Virus record (IMG/VR): IMGVR_UViG_3300030339_000119
Location: 1 to 38,555 of that record
Source: a virus
Direction: 5' to 3' (one strand)
DNA length: 38,555 nucleotides
The notes beneath the pieces were generated by a model. That model was not told where the DNA came from. It did not search any database and was given only the letters and a program-made list of their open reading frames with translations. Position numbers and translations under genes: made by a program. Below, piece after piece: positions 7,957-17,600 of the stretch. Each line of letters begins with the position of its first letter. The first letter of the stretch is position 1.

Positions 7957-8787
7957 ATGGAAATGAAAATTTGCAGTAAGTGTGGGGCTGAGCTACCTGC
8001 AACTAAAGAGTATTTCCATATTAGGAAAGATGCTAAGGATGGCCTTAGAAACGAATGTAGGGAATGCAGAATTAAAAGAGAGCGGCAGCGCTGGGAAAAG
8101 AATAGAGTGGCTATAAGTAAAAGGCAAAAAGCCTATTGCTTGGAACATAAAGAAACTATTGCTGCAAGGGCAAAGCAGTACTACGATATAAATAAGCTAA
8201 GTATACAGGCACAAAAGAAGCAATATAATAGCAAAAACAAGGAGCACAAGGCTACATGGAGCACCCAGTATCGTAAGGAACATAAGGTGGCCATAGCTGA
8301 GCAAGCAAAACAGTACTATGAAACACATAGGAAAAGCATCCTTGAACAGAAGAAACTGTACCAGGCAGAACATGCTAAAGATATTAGTGTACGTAGAAAA
8401 CGCTACTATGAAGAAAATAGGCCAGCTATATCTGAGCGCAGCAAGCAGTGGGCACGTAATAATAAAACTAAACGTGTTATCATACGTCAGCGTAGAAAGG
8501 CTAGAGAATATGCGTTGCCTGCAACGTTAACAGCTGAACAGTGGGCGCAAACTAAAGAATACTTTAATAACAGGTGTGCTTACTGTGGCCGCAAACTTGA
8601 GTTAACACAGGAGCACATTATACCAGTAGCCAAGGGAGGCCATTACAGCCGAGAGAATATTATACCAGCATGTAAGACATGCAACAGCAGCAAGCGAGCT
8701 AAGGACTTTATGCAGTGGTACCCTACTTATAAATACTACTCAGAGGAGCGAGCAGACGCTATTATAAATTATATGAACTCTATATAA
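7957..8787 (+). CDS. Free-standing HNH endonuclease
   Basis: 276 aa from the ATG behind a GAGGTGA site; a TTG at 7927 in frame overlaps the -10 box and is rejected. Residues 6-37 form a four-Cys zinc ribbon (C6/C9, C34/C37). Residues 40-180 are a run of near-repeats of about 16-22 residues of the form Y-Y-x3-N/H-x3-I-x3-K, a basic helical arm likely to lie along DNA. The HNH nuclease is C-terminal: C207/C210, H220 (EHIIPV), H229, then Asn and a C-x2-C-N pair. It sits between intact genes with no sign of splicing, so it is a free-standing homing-type endonuclease. A 19-nt stretch at its promoter resembles that of the intron HNH gene. Confidence 0.85.
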   Translation: MEMKICSKCGAELPATKEYFHIRKDAKDGLRNECRECRIKRERQRWEKNRVAISKRQKAYCLEHKETIAARAKQYYDINKLSIQAQKKQYNSKNKEHKATWSTQYRKEHKVAIAEQAKQYYETHRKSILEQKKLYQAEHAKDISVRRKRYYEENRPAISERSKQWARNNKTKRVIIRQRRKAREYALPATLTAEQWAQTKEYFNNRCAYCGRKLELTQEHIIPVAKGGHYSRENIIPACKTCNSSKRAKDFMQWYPTYKYYSEERADAIINYMNSI

Positions 8788-8803
8788 CAGAGGAGGTTAC
8801 AGC

Positions 8804-11800
8804 ATGCTATATGACGCAGACAAACTAGAAATTATAAGCAAATCAGTGCTCTATGATTACTTAGACCCAGCAGCATTTCCAATGGAGGCTTCACAGATGC
8901 TATTTAGAGGTATAGGTGCTAATGAGCTAGCATTTATAAAGGAGCACGGATATATAGCTTCTAAAGGAAAGGGAAATGATTCAGACCAACAGCAGGCGGT
9001 AACCTGCTTTTCCCAGTTATTTAGTCAGGCAGAGGGTTATGCTATCAGCAATTATACATTGTATGGTGAGAAACAAGCTTACGTGCTTGTAGTGACACCA
9101 CCAATAAACGCTGTAGAAAATGAGCTAGGAGAGACAGAGGTACCAGGCACAGTGCCTGAAAGTGCTATAGTAGCCATAATACCAATAGAGCAGCTACAGA
9201 AGTCAATCACAAGAGCAGAGGCTAAGAAGGTGCACAAAGACCTACCGCCTGGAGGTGAGTGGAAGACAGTCAGAGGAAGACATATATATGTACTCAATGG
9301 TAAAATACTGGCAGGCAGCTTAGAGGGTGCTAGTGGTAATGCTAAAAAAGCCACACGAGCACAGCTAAGCGAACATCAAGTTGAACTAGATAAAGAAGTT
9401 AAGAAGAAAAAAACTACAGCTAAAACCTCTACAGTGGCTAAGAAGCCAGTAGCTAAGACAAAGAAGACCACGGAGGTTAAGCCTGCCCCTAAAAAGACTA
9501 TAAAGCCTGTAACAGATAAAAAAGCAGCTGCAGCAAAGACTACAGCTAAGGCACGTAAAGATATAGATGCTATAGCTAACAGCAGACCAAAAGAAAAGAA
9601 AAAGGCTGAAGTGCTACCAAAGGATAATAAAAAGAATGTAGAGGCAGTACTAGCAGGTGCCAACAATAAAGGTACTAAGCTAAAAGCTAAGACAAATACT
9701 AAAGCGGAGCTAGACAAACTAATAGCAGCCAGTGATAAAAAGAAGAGACAACCTAAACCACCTACGGTCAAAGACTTAGATGAAATGTTTGGTGCCTCTA
9801 CACCTAAAGCTAAGCCAGAGGCTAAAAAACCTATTAATAGCAGGTTTAAAAAGGTGCAGGATGCAGGTACTTCTACAGGCGAAAAAATACCATCTAAAGC
9901 GGCCAATACAACGGGTAGTAAGAAAACCAAGGTAGCTGACATAAGGTCTGAGAAGCAGGTTAATCATGATGTAGCCTACGATACAGGGGTTAAGATAGGT
10001 GGTGCTAGGAAGGATATGGCAGAGCTTAGGAAAGCCACTGATAAGCTGATGAGCGACAGCACAGGACAATCCCTCGATGCACTGGAGAACATGGCGCCTG
10101 AAGTAGCACAGCGCTACTGTATCAAGAAAAATTTAATAAATCCAGTGGATTTTGAGGCAGACTACAAGAACGGCATGGATATAAAAACAGCTATGTGTAA
10201 ACAGCTTATCTATGACCGCATAGCACCGAAGCCACCAGGAGATACAGCAGAAGATAGGCAATTATACCTAAATGCAATAAGAAGCCTACAGAGGACACTA
10301 GAGCCTATTAAATCGTGGGATGATTTTAGAAATGCAGTAAGTGACTTAGGTAATCAAATGAAGAGGGAAACACCAGCATTTTTAAAGAATCAACAAGACT
10401 ATTTAGACTATGCTAAAAGGGAAGCAGCCAAAGAGCCTAGTGCCTCAGACTTGATGGAGCGTGATTATAAGGCTGATAAGTGGAACCACATAACACCCGA
10501 AGAGTGGAAAGCTAAGAAGCTAGCCCGTATAAAGGAAGTTGAGAACTCTATAAAGCAGCATCATGAAGCAGCTGCTAAGCCTTATGCGCCTCTGGGTGAT
10601 AAGCTAACTAACTTCTTTACTAACTATGAAAGCCGTAACAGAACCTATGACACTATGAATAAGAAGAAGCTAGACTGGGGTAACTACTTTGCTCAAGCTA
10701 AGGCAGAGGCCGACAAGCCTAAGGAAAAGAAAGTGCCTAATAACACAGTCAGGTGGGAGCGTGTAATGCCTAGAAAGATACAGAGGTCAGGTGGTAGACC
10801 TACACCAGTTAAGAAGCCTGAAGACATGGTAAAGACCTTTAAGTTTAAAGGTGTTGAGTTTGGGAACTATGTAGATGACAAAAGTGGTAACTTCCACTTA
10901 ATAAAGTGTGCAGAGGCCTTCCAGGACTTAGCTGATATATTAGGTATGAAGGACAAAGACGTATCGTTAAATGGTAGTTTATCAATGGCATTCGGAGCCC
11001 GTGGTAAAGGTGCAGCATTAGCTCACTACGAACCAGTGGCAAAGGCTATCAATATTACTAAGAATGGTGGCGCTGGAACACTAGCTCATGAGTGGGGTCA
11101 TGCACTTGATAATCTTATGTATCAAGCAAGTGCTGGGCATAGTTCACTTAACTACGCTTCAGAGGGTATGCAGGACCAAGGGTCTCCAGCAGTTAAAGCA
11201 GCCTATAAGGACGTTATGCACGCTATAATGTTTGGTAATGGTAACGGTAAAGACACCGTGGAGAATAAGCATAAGACGTACTATAGCTTCCACCCTAGCT
11301 TTAAGAAGGCCGTAGAAGAGTTTGGTCTAGGTGGCGCTATAAAGAAAGCTACAGATATGATTAATGAGAAGGCTACTCATAACAACGAATACTATGAGAA
11401 GCTCAGAGGCAGATACGATGATAAAACTATAGATAAAAAGATACTAAGCAATGAGCGTAAAAGAAAGATGGATATAAATGACATGGTTCAAGAAATGGCC
11501 TACCACCACGAGAAGCGTACAGGAGAGAAGTTAGATAACATACCAGTATACTCAGGTCACTCTCAGTACTATGTGGACTCTAGTAAGCAAGGTGGAAAAG
11601 ATAACAAGTACTGGACCAGCAACTGTGAAATGTTTGCCAGAGCCTTTGAGAACTATGTTGAAGGTAAAATGAAGACAGGGCCTATTAAAAATGATTACCT
11701 AGTACACTATACCTACGAGAAAGGTTTTGCTACGTGTCCAGCACCTTACCCACAAGATGAAGAGAGAACAGCTATTCATGCACAATTTGACAAGCTAATG

Positions 11801-13105
11801 GGAGCTATAAGAAGCTCAGGGGCTATACAAAAGGCGCTAGCTATAGAAGCACTAGAAAAATCTATGGGTATTAATATAGCCGAGCATATAGACCAGTCTA
11901 ACCGCAATGCCTACAATGTGCCCAACACTGAGGGTGTGCTATGGATACCAGTAAATAGATTAAGCTGCCCCTACCAAACAGAGGCTGCATTGAACTTTGA
12001 CAAGATACAAGAGAACGTAGAGCATATGAAAGCAGGTGAGAACCTGGAGCCCGTAGTAATTGGCTACGATTATGATGTGCATGATGGTCACCACAGGATA
12101 GAGGCTAGCAAGATAATGAAGTACACCCACATACCCTGCATAGTAGGTGGTTCAAATGACCTACAGGTGCAAAGAGCTGATGAAATGTATAGAGAGATAT
12201 GGAAGTCTGTCAATAAAGAGTTACCACCTGGTGGCCGCTGGGTCACTGTAAGAGGTAGACACACATATATTAAAGATGGTAAGGTACTAGCAGGCGCTAT
12301 ATCTAGCGTACACTTATCTAAAAGACCTTTGTATAGTAATAGTAAGAGGGGTAAGCAGGACAGTGACACCAGCCCCCAAAACAAAAAGGATGTGTCAAAT
12401 ATGAAAAAGAAAGAGGGAATTTCTAACAGTGGAAGAGAAGAAAGTAAAACAAGAGCTATCGGAGGAGACGCTAGCAAGGCTAGACAAAATGAAGCAGGAC
12501 GTAATAGCGGAAATGATAGCAAGAGGATGGAGCAAGGAGCAAGCGGAGGAGCAAGCGGAAGCACTCATGTAAAATACCATGAAGTAGCGCCTAGGGAATT
12601 TCACAGTGCTATAGCAGCTGCAAAAGCTAACAATAGCCACGGAGCCTTTGTAGACCTACACGACCTGGACGACTATAACGGTGACAAGCTGCTAATGTCA
12701 CCAAACGGCGGTGCAGGTGTAGCAGTAACACCTGATGGCAATATAATATCAGTGTTCAAGGACCCAGCTAGTAAAGAAAAGGGAGCTATGCATAGTATCC
12801 TAATGAATGCACTAGAACACGGAGGTAAGAAGTTAGATTGTTTTGATGGAGCGCTACCTACGATGTATGCTAAGTATGGAATGACACCAGTAGCTAAGTG
12901 CAAGTTTAGCAGAGAGTATGCACCTGAAGGTTGGAACTTTGAAAGGGATGGAGAACCAGATGTCATCTTTATGGTCCACAACGGAGACTCAATGGATAGG
13001 GTAAAAGATAACTTTGGAAAATACCCAGCAGCGGACCTGAGTAAGGCGCCCTATGTAGACGAATACGATGAAGGCCTAGCTATGCAGGATAAGTATCTAA
13101 AATAA
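8804..13105 (+). CDS. Giant polyvalent protein: ART-like, metallopeptidase, ParB-like and C-terminal domains
   Basis: 1433 aa, ATG after GAGGAGG. Order by eye: residues 32-130 resemble an ADP-ribosyltransferase fold (FRG with R35, S70 in TCFS, and E110-T-E112, an R-S-ExE pattern). An LPPGG motif at 147 is followed by W-x-TVRGRHIY and GKILAG; a second copy is at 1140. Residues ~190-400 are Lys/Ala/Thr-rich. Residues ~684-770 look like the LPD1-type region of polyvalent proteins ending in H762-EWGH-766, a zinc-peptidase motif. Residues ~1040-1130 look ParB/sulfiredoxin-like with D1094-GHHR. The C-terminal ~175 residues match a domain seen at the end of phage polyvalent proteins (ALPTMYAKYGM, EYAPEGW). 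Such proteins are packaged in heads and ejected; activity is unproven. Confidence 0.75.
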   Translation: MLYDADKLEIISKSVLYDYLDPAAFPMEASQMLFRGIGANELAFIKEHGYIASKGKGNDSDQQQAVTCFSQLFSQAEGYAISNYTLYGEKQAYVLVVTPPINAVENELGETEVPGTVPESAIVAIIPIEQLQKSITRAEAKKVHKDLPPGGEWKTVRGRHIYVLNGKILAGSLEGASGNAKKATRAQLSEHQVELDKEVKKKKTTAKTSTVAKKPVAKTKKTTEVKPAPKKTIKPVTDKKAAAAKTTAKARKDIDAIANSRPKEKKKAEVLPKDNKKNVEAVLAGANNKGTKLKAKTNTKAELDKLIAASDKKKRQPKPPTVKDLDEMFGASTPKAKPEAKKPINSRFKKVQDAGTSTGEKIPSKAANTTGSKKTKVADIRSEKQVNHDVAYDTGVKIGGARKDMAELRKATDKLMSDSTGQSLDALENMAPEVAQRYCIKKNLINPVDFEADYKNGMDIKTAMCKQLIYDRIAPKPPGDTAEDRQLYLNAIRSLQRTLEPIKSWDDFRNAVSDLGNQMKRETPAFLKNQQDYLDYAKREAAKEPSASDLMERDYKADKWNHITPEEWKAKKLARIKEVENSIKQHHEAAAKPYAPLGDKLTNFFTNYESRNRTYDTMNKKKLDWGNYFAQAKAEADKPKEKKVPNNTVRWERVMPRKIQRSGGRPTPVKKPEDMVKTFKFKGVEFGNYVDDKSGNFHLIKCAEAFQDLADILGMKDKDVSLNGSLSMAFGARGKGAALAHYEPVAKAINITKNGGAGTLAHEWGHALDNLMYQASAGHSSLNYASEGMQDQGSPAVKAAYKDVMHAIMFGNGNGKDTVENKHKTYYSFHPSFKKAVEEFGLGGAIKKATDMINEKATHNNEYYEKLRGRYDDKTIDKKILSNERKRKMDINDMVQEMAYHHEKRTGEKLDNIPVYSGHSQYYVDSSKQGGKDNKYWTSNCEMFARAFENYVEGKMKTGPIKNDYLVHYTYEKGFATCPAPYPQDEERTAIHAQFDKLMGAIRSSGAIQKALAIEALEKSMGINIAEHIDQSNRNAYNVPNTEGVLWIPVNRLSCPYQTEAALNFDKIQENVEHMKAGENLEPVVIGYDYDVHDGHHRIEASKIMKYTHIPCIVGGSNDLQVQRADEMYREIWKSVNKELPPGGRWVTVRGRHTYIKDGKVLAGAISSVHLSKRPLYSNSKRGKQDSDTSPQNKKDVSNMKKKEGISNSGREESKTRAIGGDASKARQNEAGRNSGNDSKRMEQGASGGASGSTHVKYHEVAPREFHSAIAAAKANNSHGAFVDLHDLDDYNGDKLLMSPNGGAGVAVTPDGNIISVFKDPASKEKGAMHSILMNALEHGGKKLDCFDGALPTMYAKYGMTPVAKCKFSREYAPEGWNFERDGEPDVIFMVHNGDSMDRVKDNFGKYPAADLSKAPYVDEYDEGLAMQDKYLK

Positions 13106-13108
13106 AAG

Positions 13109-13142
13109 AAAGCCAGTGAGTTATTAGCTCGCTGGCTTTTTT
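13109..13142. terminator. Bidirectional intrinsic terminator
   Basis: A 12-bp stem (13109-13120 with 13128-13139, one G-T pair, 7-nt loop) is followed by six T. It lies 4 nt after the giant gene's stop and 8 nt beyond the stop of the convergent minus-strand gene; the reverse strand has a T-rich tail too. Confidence 0.85.
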
Positions 13143-13149
13143 GTTGTCC

Positions 13150-13380
13150 TCACAGGCTCATTAATATAGAAAAGGCGTAGAGCAGATTTAGCATGCCTAG
13201 AATTAGGCCAGTAATGGCAAGCCCCTTTTTTGTATGGCGTTGGCCTATAGCAATGGAAGAAAATGTAATTGCTAATATTGCTACTATACCAAAAAAATTT
13301 AAAAAGCATGAGACAAGTCCTAATACAAACCCTGCAACAGCTGTTCCACTTGTAGATACATTTCTATGTTGTTCACTCAA
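13150..13380 (-). CDS. Small membrane protein, DUF4190-like
   Basis: 76 aa from TTG at 13380, which has an AAGGAG site 8 nt upstream; the in-frame GTG at 13389 overlaps that site and is unlikely. Two hydrophobic segments (GFVLGLVSCFLNFFGIVAILAI and GLAITGLILGMLNLLYAFSIL, each slightly over 20 aa at most) surround a short GQRHTKKG loop, the standard DUF4190 layout. It is convergent with the giant gene and divergent from lysozyme, with its own promoter, so it looks like a separately expressed extra gene. Phage-borne small membrane proteins of this kind may alter the host envelope or exclude other phages; nothing here proves this. Confidence 0.65.
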   Translation of the reverse strand: MSEQHRNVSTSGTAVAGFVLGLVSCFLNFFGIVAILAITFSSIAIGQRHTKKGLAITGLILGMLNLLYAFSILMSL

Positions 13381-13423
13381 ATTAATCACTCCTTTTTTAT
13401 CAATATACTATTTAATACCTAAA

Positions 13424-13453
13424 AGTATACCTAATTTTTCTAGCTAATGTAAA
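13424..13453 (-). promoter_or_regulatory. Minus-strand promoter for the DUF4190-like gene
   Basis: On the minus strand, TTTACA (13453-13448), an 18-bp spacer and TATACT (13429-13424): each hexamer is one base off consensus. The -35 coincides with the TGTAAA block of the plus-strand promoter motif 13447-13477. Confidence 0.5.
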
Positions 13454-13477
13454 TAAATGTGAATATCTGATAGAATG
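13447..13477 (+). promoter_or_regulatory. Phage promoter motif, copy 1 (lysozyme)
   Basis: A 31-bp element with TGTAAA (13448), 17 bp, then TAGAAT (13471), preceded by the shared block AATATCTGA. It matches the element at 14575-14605 at 27 of 31 positions. It lies about 55 bp before the lysozyme start. Conservation in noncoding DNA upstream of two genes supports a promoter. Confidence 0.55.
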
Positions 13478-13531
13478 GGTTATAGATGGAAAGTCTTTAA
13501 CGAAATTTATATAGGAAAGAAGGATGATAAA

Positions 13532-14569
13532 ATGAGCTATATTAAGGGCATTGACATTTCAAACAACAACGGAAGCATTGACTTCAAGGCAGTAGCAGTA
13601 GATGGCGTAGGTATTGTATACCTAAAAGCCTCTGAGGGTACTACCATGCAGGACTCTACCCTAGCTAGCTTCTATACAGAGGCTAAGGCACAAGGATTAA
13701 AGGTGGGGGCGTATCACTTTTTAGTTGGCACAAGTGAACCAGAGACACAAGCTGCAAACTTCTATGCACAGATAAAAGACTATGACTGGGACTGTGTACC
13801 AATGATGGATGTAGAGACTAACTTCACAGGTTTAGCTGACTATGTTATAAGGTTTATTGCTGCATTTAATGCACTAAGTCCACTTACACTAGGTATCTAT
13901 AGCTACACTAGCTTTATAGAATACTTAGCAGACGCAGAGGCCACTATAAAAGATATGCCTTTCTGGGAAGCTAACTACGACAACGACCCTTGGAACCTAC
14001 CTACTAACACTATCTTTACTAACAGAGTAGGCCACCAATACACTGAGACAGGCTCTATTAGCGGTGTAAGTGAGGGCTGTGATGTAGACTCTTTCACAGA
14101 GGGTATATACTCAGATGCTACTACAAGCACTGCAGGAGCATGGACTGAGACAAATAACAAATGGTGGTATAAACATACAGATGGCACTTACTCTAAGTCA
14201 GCCTGGGAAAAGATTGATGGTAAGTGGTACTACTTTGACTCAGAGGGCTATATGGCCTATGACTGGAAAGAAGATGGTAATAACTGGTATCTATTAGGCC
14301 ACGCAGACGATGGAGCTATGAAAACAGGTTGGAATAAAACAGGGGGCAAATGGTACTACTTTGACCTAACTACTGGGGCTATGCAAACTGGCTGGCTAAA
14401 GATAGATGGCGAGTGGTACTACTTAGGTACAGATGGAGCTATGAAGACTGGGTGGATAAGTGACGGTGGTAAAGACTATTGCTGCTACTCATATGGTGCT
14501 ATGATAAGCAATTGTGACCTATATGGTTATAGATTCGATACTAACGGGGTAGCTACTAAAATAAGCTAG
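13532..14569 (+). CDS. GH25 lysozyme (endolysin) with cell-wall-binding repeats
   Basis: 345 aa from ATG at 13532 (GAAAGAAGGA site). An in-frame upstream ATG at 13475 lies inside the promoter region and lacks a ribosome site. Residues 1-190 are a GH25 muramidase: GIDISNNNG with D8, AYHFL, and the MMDVE pair D93/E95 as likely catalytic acids. Residues ~205-330 hold about five aromatic repeats (WYYF...GAMKTGW type), the choline-binding/CW_binding_1 module that anchors to teichoic acid or choline. There is no signal peptide, so release would need a holin, which is not visible in this window, or the protein acts in the virion. It is placed unusually, between the two giant genes. Confidence 0.92.
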   Translation: MSYIKGIDISNNNGSIDFKAVAVDGVGIVYLKASEGTTMQDSTLASFYTEAKAQGLKVGAYHFLVGTSEPETQAANFYAQIKDYDWDCVPMMDVETNFTGLADYVIRFIAAFNALSPLTLGIYSYTSFIEYLADAEATIKDMPFWEANYDNDPWNLPTNTIFTNRVGHQYTETGSISGVSEGCDVDSFTEGIYSDATTSTAGAWTETNNKWWYKHTDGTYSKSAWEKIDGKWYYFDSEGYMAYDWKEDGNNWYLLGHADDGAMKTGWNKTGGKWYYFDLTTGAMQTGWLKIDGEWYYLGTDGAMKTGWISDGGKDYCCYSYGAMISNCDLYGYRFDTNGVATKIS

Positions 14570-14574
14570 TTCTA

Positions 14575-14605
14575 GTGTAAATATCTGTTAATATCTGATA
14601 GAATG
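14575..14605 (+). promoter_or_regulatory. Phage promoter motif, copy 2 (second giant gene)
   Basis: TGTAAA at 14576, 17 bp, TAGAAT at 14599; 27 of 31 positions match copy 1. It contains a tandem TAAATATCTG/TTAATATCTG. The last base of the -10 is the first base of the terminator stem at 14604-14641. Confidence 0.55.
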
Positions 14606-14641
14606 TGGTGTAAAGACATAAATATTTACACCACATTTTTT
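14604..14641 (+). terminator. Intrinsic terminator overlapping a promoter
   Basis: A perfect 11-bp stem (TGTGGTGTAAA 14604-14614 with 14625-14635), 10-nt loop and six T (14636-14641). It ends the lysozyme transcript. A transcript started from the promoter above would begin near 14611 and lack most of the left arm, so it should escape. Confidence 0.85.
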
Positions 14642-14662
14642 AATAAAGGGGGTACACAAATT

Positions 14663-17600
14663 ATGGATACAACAGAACCTATATTATATATAGACTTACA
14701 GAAGAGTGTAAGCTGGAAAGAAGAACTCCATAAGCGTACAGCTAATGGCCGTTTCACTACAGTTCGTACAGGGTCTAAGATTGTTACATCCACTGGTAAA
14801 ACAGGCGTCGTAACAAAAGTAGGCGATGAGCACTACCACTATAGGGATGACTCAACAGGTAAGCTAGGTAAAGTCGCTAAAAACAACGCTATACATCATG
14901 CAGACCACGCTAAGGCTATGGAAGCTCAAAAGAAGGCAAAGAGAAAAAAGGCTGCAGCAGCTAAAGGAACAGCCACAAAAGTTACCAATAAAGCTAATGG
15001 CCATGGTAAGGCAAAAGAGCTACCAATACCAAAGACTAAAGCTGCAGAGGCTAAGAGCACAAAGAAAACCTCTACAGCAGCAAAGAAGGCTACAGTGGCA
15101 GCCCCTACTACAAAGGTGACAAAGACTAAGCCTACAGAGGCTAAAGTTACAAAGACAGCTGCAAAAGCTAAGCCAGCCACAACTAAAGCGGCTACAAAGA
15201 AAGCTACAGTAACACCAGCTGCACCACTAGTAATTACACCAAAGGGCACAGCTAAAGCTAAGTCTAAGAAAGTGAAGAAGGTTATACCTCCAGCACCGAA
15301 GCCAACTGACAGCGTATTTGATGCGTCACCCAACTCAAGAGGCAACGTAGCTGCAAAGGTTAAGACTACACCTATTAAGAATGCAGGCAAAAAAGCAGTA
15401 GACCCTATGGATGATAAGCAAAATCAAGAATTAAAGAAATATGAGAATATGGAAAATGATAGGGATACAACTCAAGATATAGACAATATGTGGAACAGCA
15501 AGCCAGTGCAAAGACTAATGAACCGTGCCCCTGAAAAGCGCTCAGAGGACGATATTAGAGCACTAGCAGGTGATATAACAACAAAGAACGATAAGCTAGC
15601 TAGACACGCAACGCTTCAAATGGGTAAGGCCAGAGGCTTAAACCTACTAATGCAACAAAATAGAATAGGTGATGTAGGCCAAAGTGGTAATGGTGAGGTA
15701 ATCAATCAAGAGACAGGTTACTACGGAGACCTATTACAAGCAGCTAGAACTTCCATGTATGAAACTCTGTACAAGATTATGAAGGGCAGCCAAAACCCTA
15801 AAGCAGGTGCAAGTATAGGAGCGCATGTAGTAAACAGGATGAAGCAACAATTACACGGTGACATATATGACCTTATGCATGATGTACCAGCACCGCATGA
15901 GATACGTACTGCTATAGCTGATATGGAAAGTGGTAGAAAAACATTGCAGCAAACACTGGGACGTAATCCTGAGGACAAGGAACTAGCAGAGCATCTTCAA
16001 GCAACTTCTAAGCGTTTCAAAGAAGCACCTATAATGGACCACCCAACATATGATGAAAAGACTAATCAATGGGTAGGTTTTAAGAACCGTATTGCAGACC
16101 CAGTGGAGAGGCTAAGAGCTTTAAGCACTTATGCAGCTCAACAAAAGGCTACATCTATGGACAAAAACATGGCCTCTGAGGGTGAAAACGAGGTAAATGT
16201 AGGCACTAACCTTAAAGACGAAAACCTAACACCTGATGAAGCCTATGAGAGAAAAGAGAGACAAAAGGAACTAGAGACTGATATACCAGCAGCCCTAGAC
16301 CAACTAGGCCTAAATGAAAAAGAAAAGATGGTATTTATGACTATGTTCGGAAGCCCTTCAGCTAAGATTAAACGTGGCAATCTTACAATGGACGAGACTG
16401 CAGAGATTATTAATAATGAAGGTGGCTATGACGGTGGCCAAAAAGCTAATAAACAGTGGGTAAATAAATACTATAGGTCAGCTATGGAAAAAATCATAGC
16501 AGCTAGAAAGAGCAATCATCCAGCATTACAAGAACTACAAAGTAAGTTTATGAAGTCTTTATTCTTTGACTTAGTGTTTAAAGCTCTATATGAATATGAC
16601 CTTATTAAGTCTATGCATAGCTGGGGTATAGGTATAGAGACACTACACCAGGAATATACTAGAACAGCTGGAGCAGCTAACCTTTTATCACTAAGGAAGT
16701 CATTAGCACCATATGAATATATAGGCTCAGTAGTAACTACAGAGGACGGGGGTATACACGCTAGAATTGTAGAGTTCGCAGTACCAGATGATACAGCACT
16801 TTACAAGTCATTTTCAGCGTCAATGGACCAATTAAAAAAATCCATGTTCCCCCACGTAGGAAAATCTAACCATGAAATAAATAAAAAAGCTGCAGACTAT
16901 GTAAAAGCAAATAAAGCTAAGTATAGCTCAGCCTCTGACGCACAACATGCAGCAGCAAAAGCTAAGAAGGGTGACCTTACTTGGTCAGAGAAATTACTGC
17001 TAGACAATCCTGGCAGTGCTTGGCTTAGCTGGGGTGGTAAACGTATCCTTATTGCCGTGGGGGACGGTAAGGTACTATATGACTCTAGCAATGAACAGCA
17101 CAGAGACACACATAACAATGGAGCCTCTGAGGATAAGATAGACTTTCACCACGAAAAAGATAAGCTAGCAGAGCAAGGACTAGAAGACACTGAGGAGAGT
17201 AGAGCTAAGGTAAACGATGGTATACAAGCCTTTAAAGAACAAATGGACGATATGAGAACTGAGTGGAAAACCAAAGTACAGCCTAAGCTTAGGGATGAGA
17301 ATGAGCATAAAGTAGGTAATGCCTACATGAATATGACTGAGGCTCAGCGTAAGGAAGTAGAGGACGCTCAGGACAAGAAATATGCCGTGGGTAAAACTAT
17401 ATTTGAGTGGCATGAGGCAGCTATTACTGAGGCTGCAAATGAACTACGAGCTAAGGCAAAGGACATTGATGCAGACGACTCACTTGATAAAGCAGGTAAG
17501 AAAGCAGCCCTAGACGCAGCTAAGGAAGAGTTTGCACTTAAAATGCAGAAAATAGGCGGTGCAAAGTCTAACGGTATGGGAACTAAAAAGAAAATGATAC

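Noticed and set aside
14603-14662. ATG at 14603 as start of giant 2
   Set aside because: It lies in the -10 box/terminator and has no ribosome site; ATG 14663 has AAAGGGGG.
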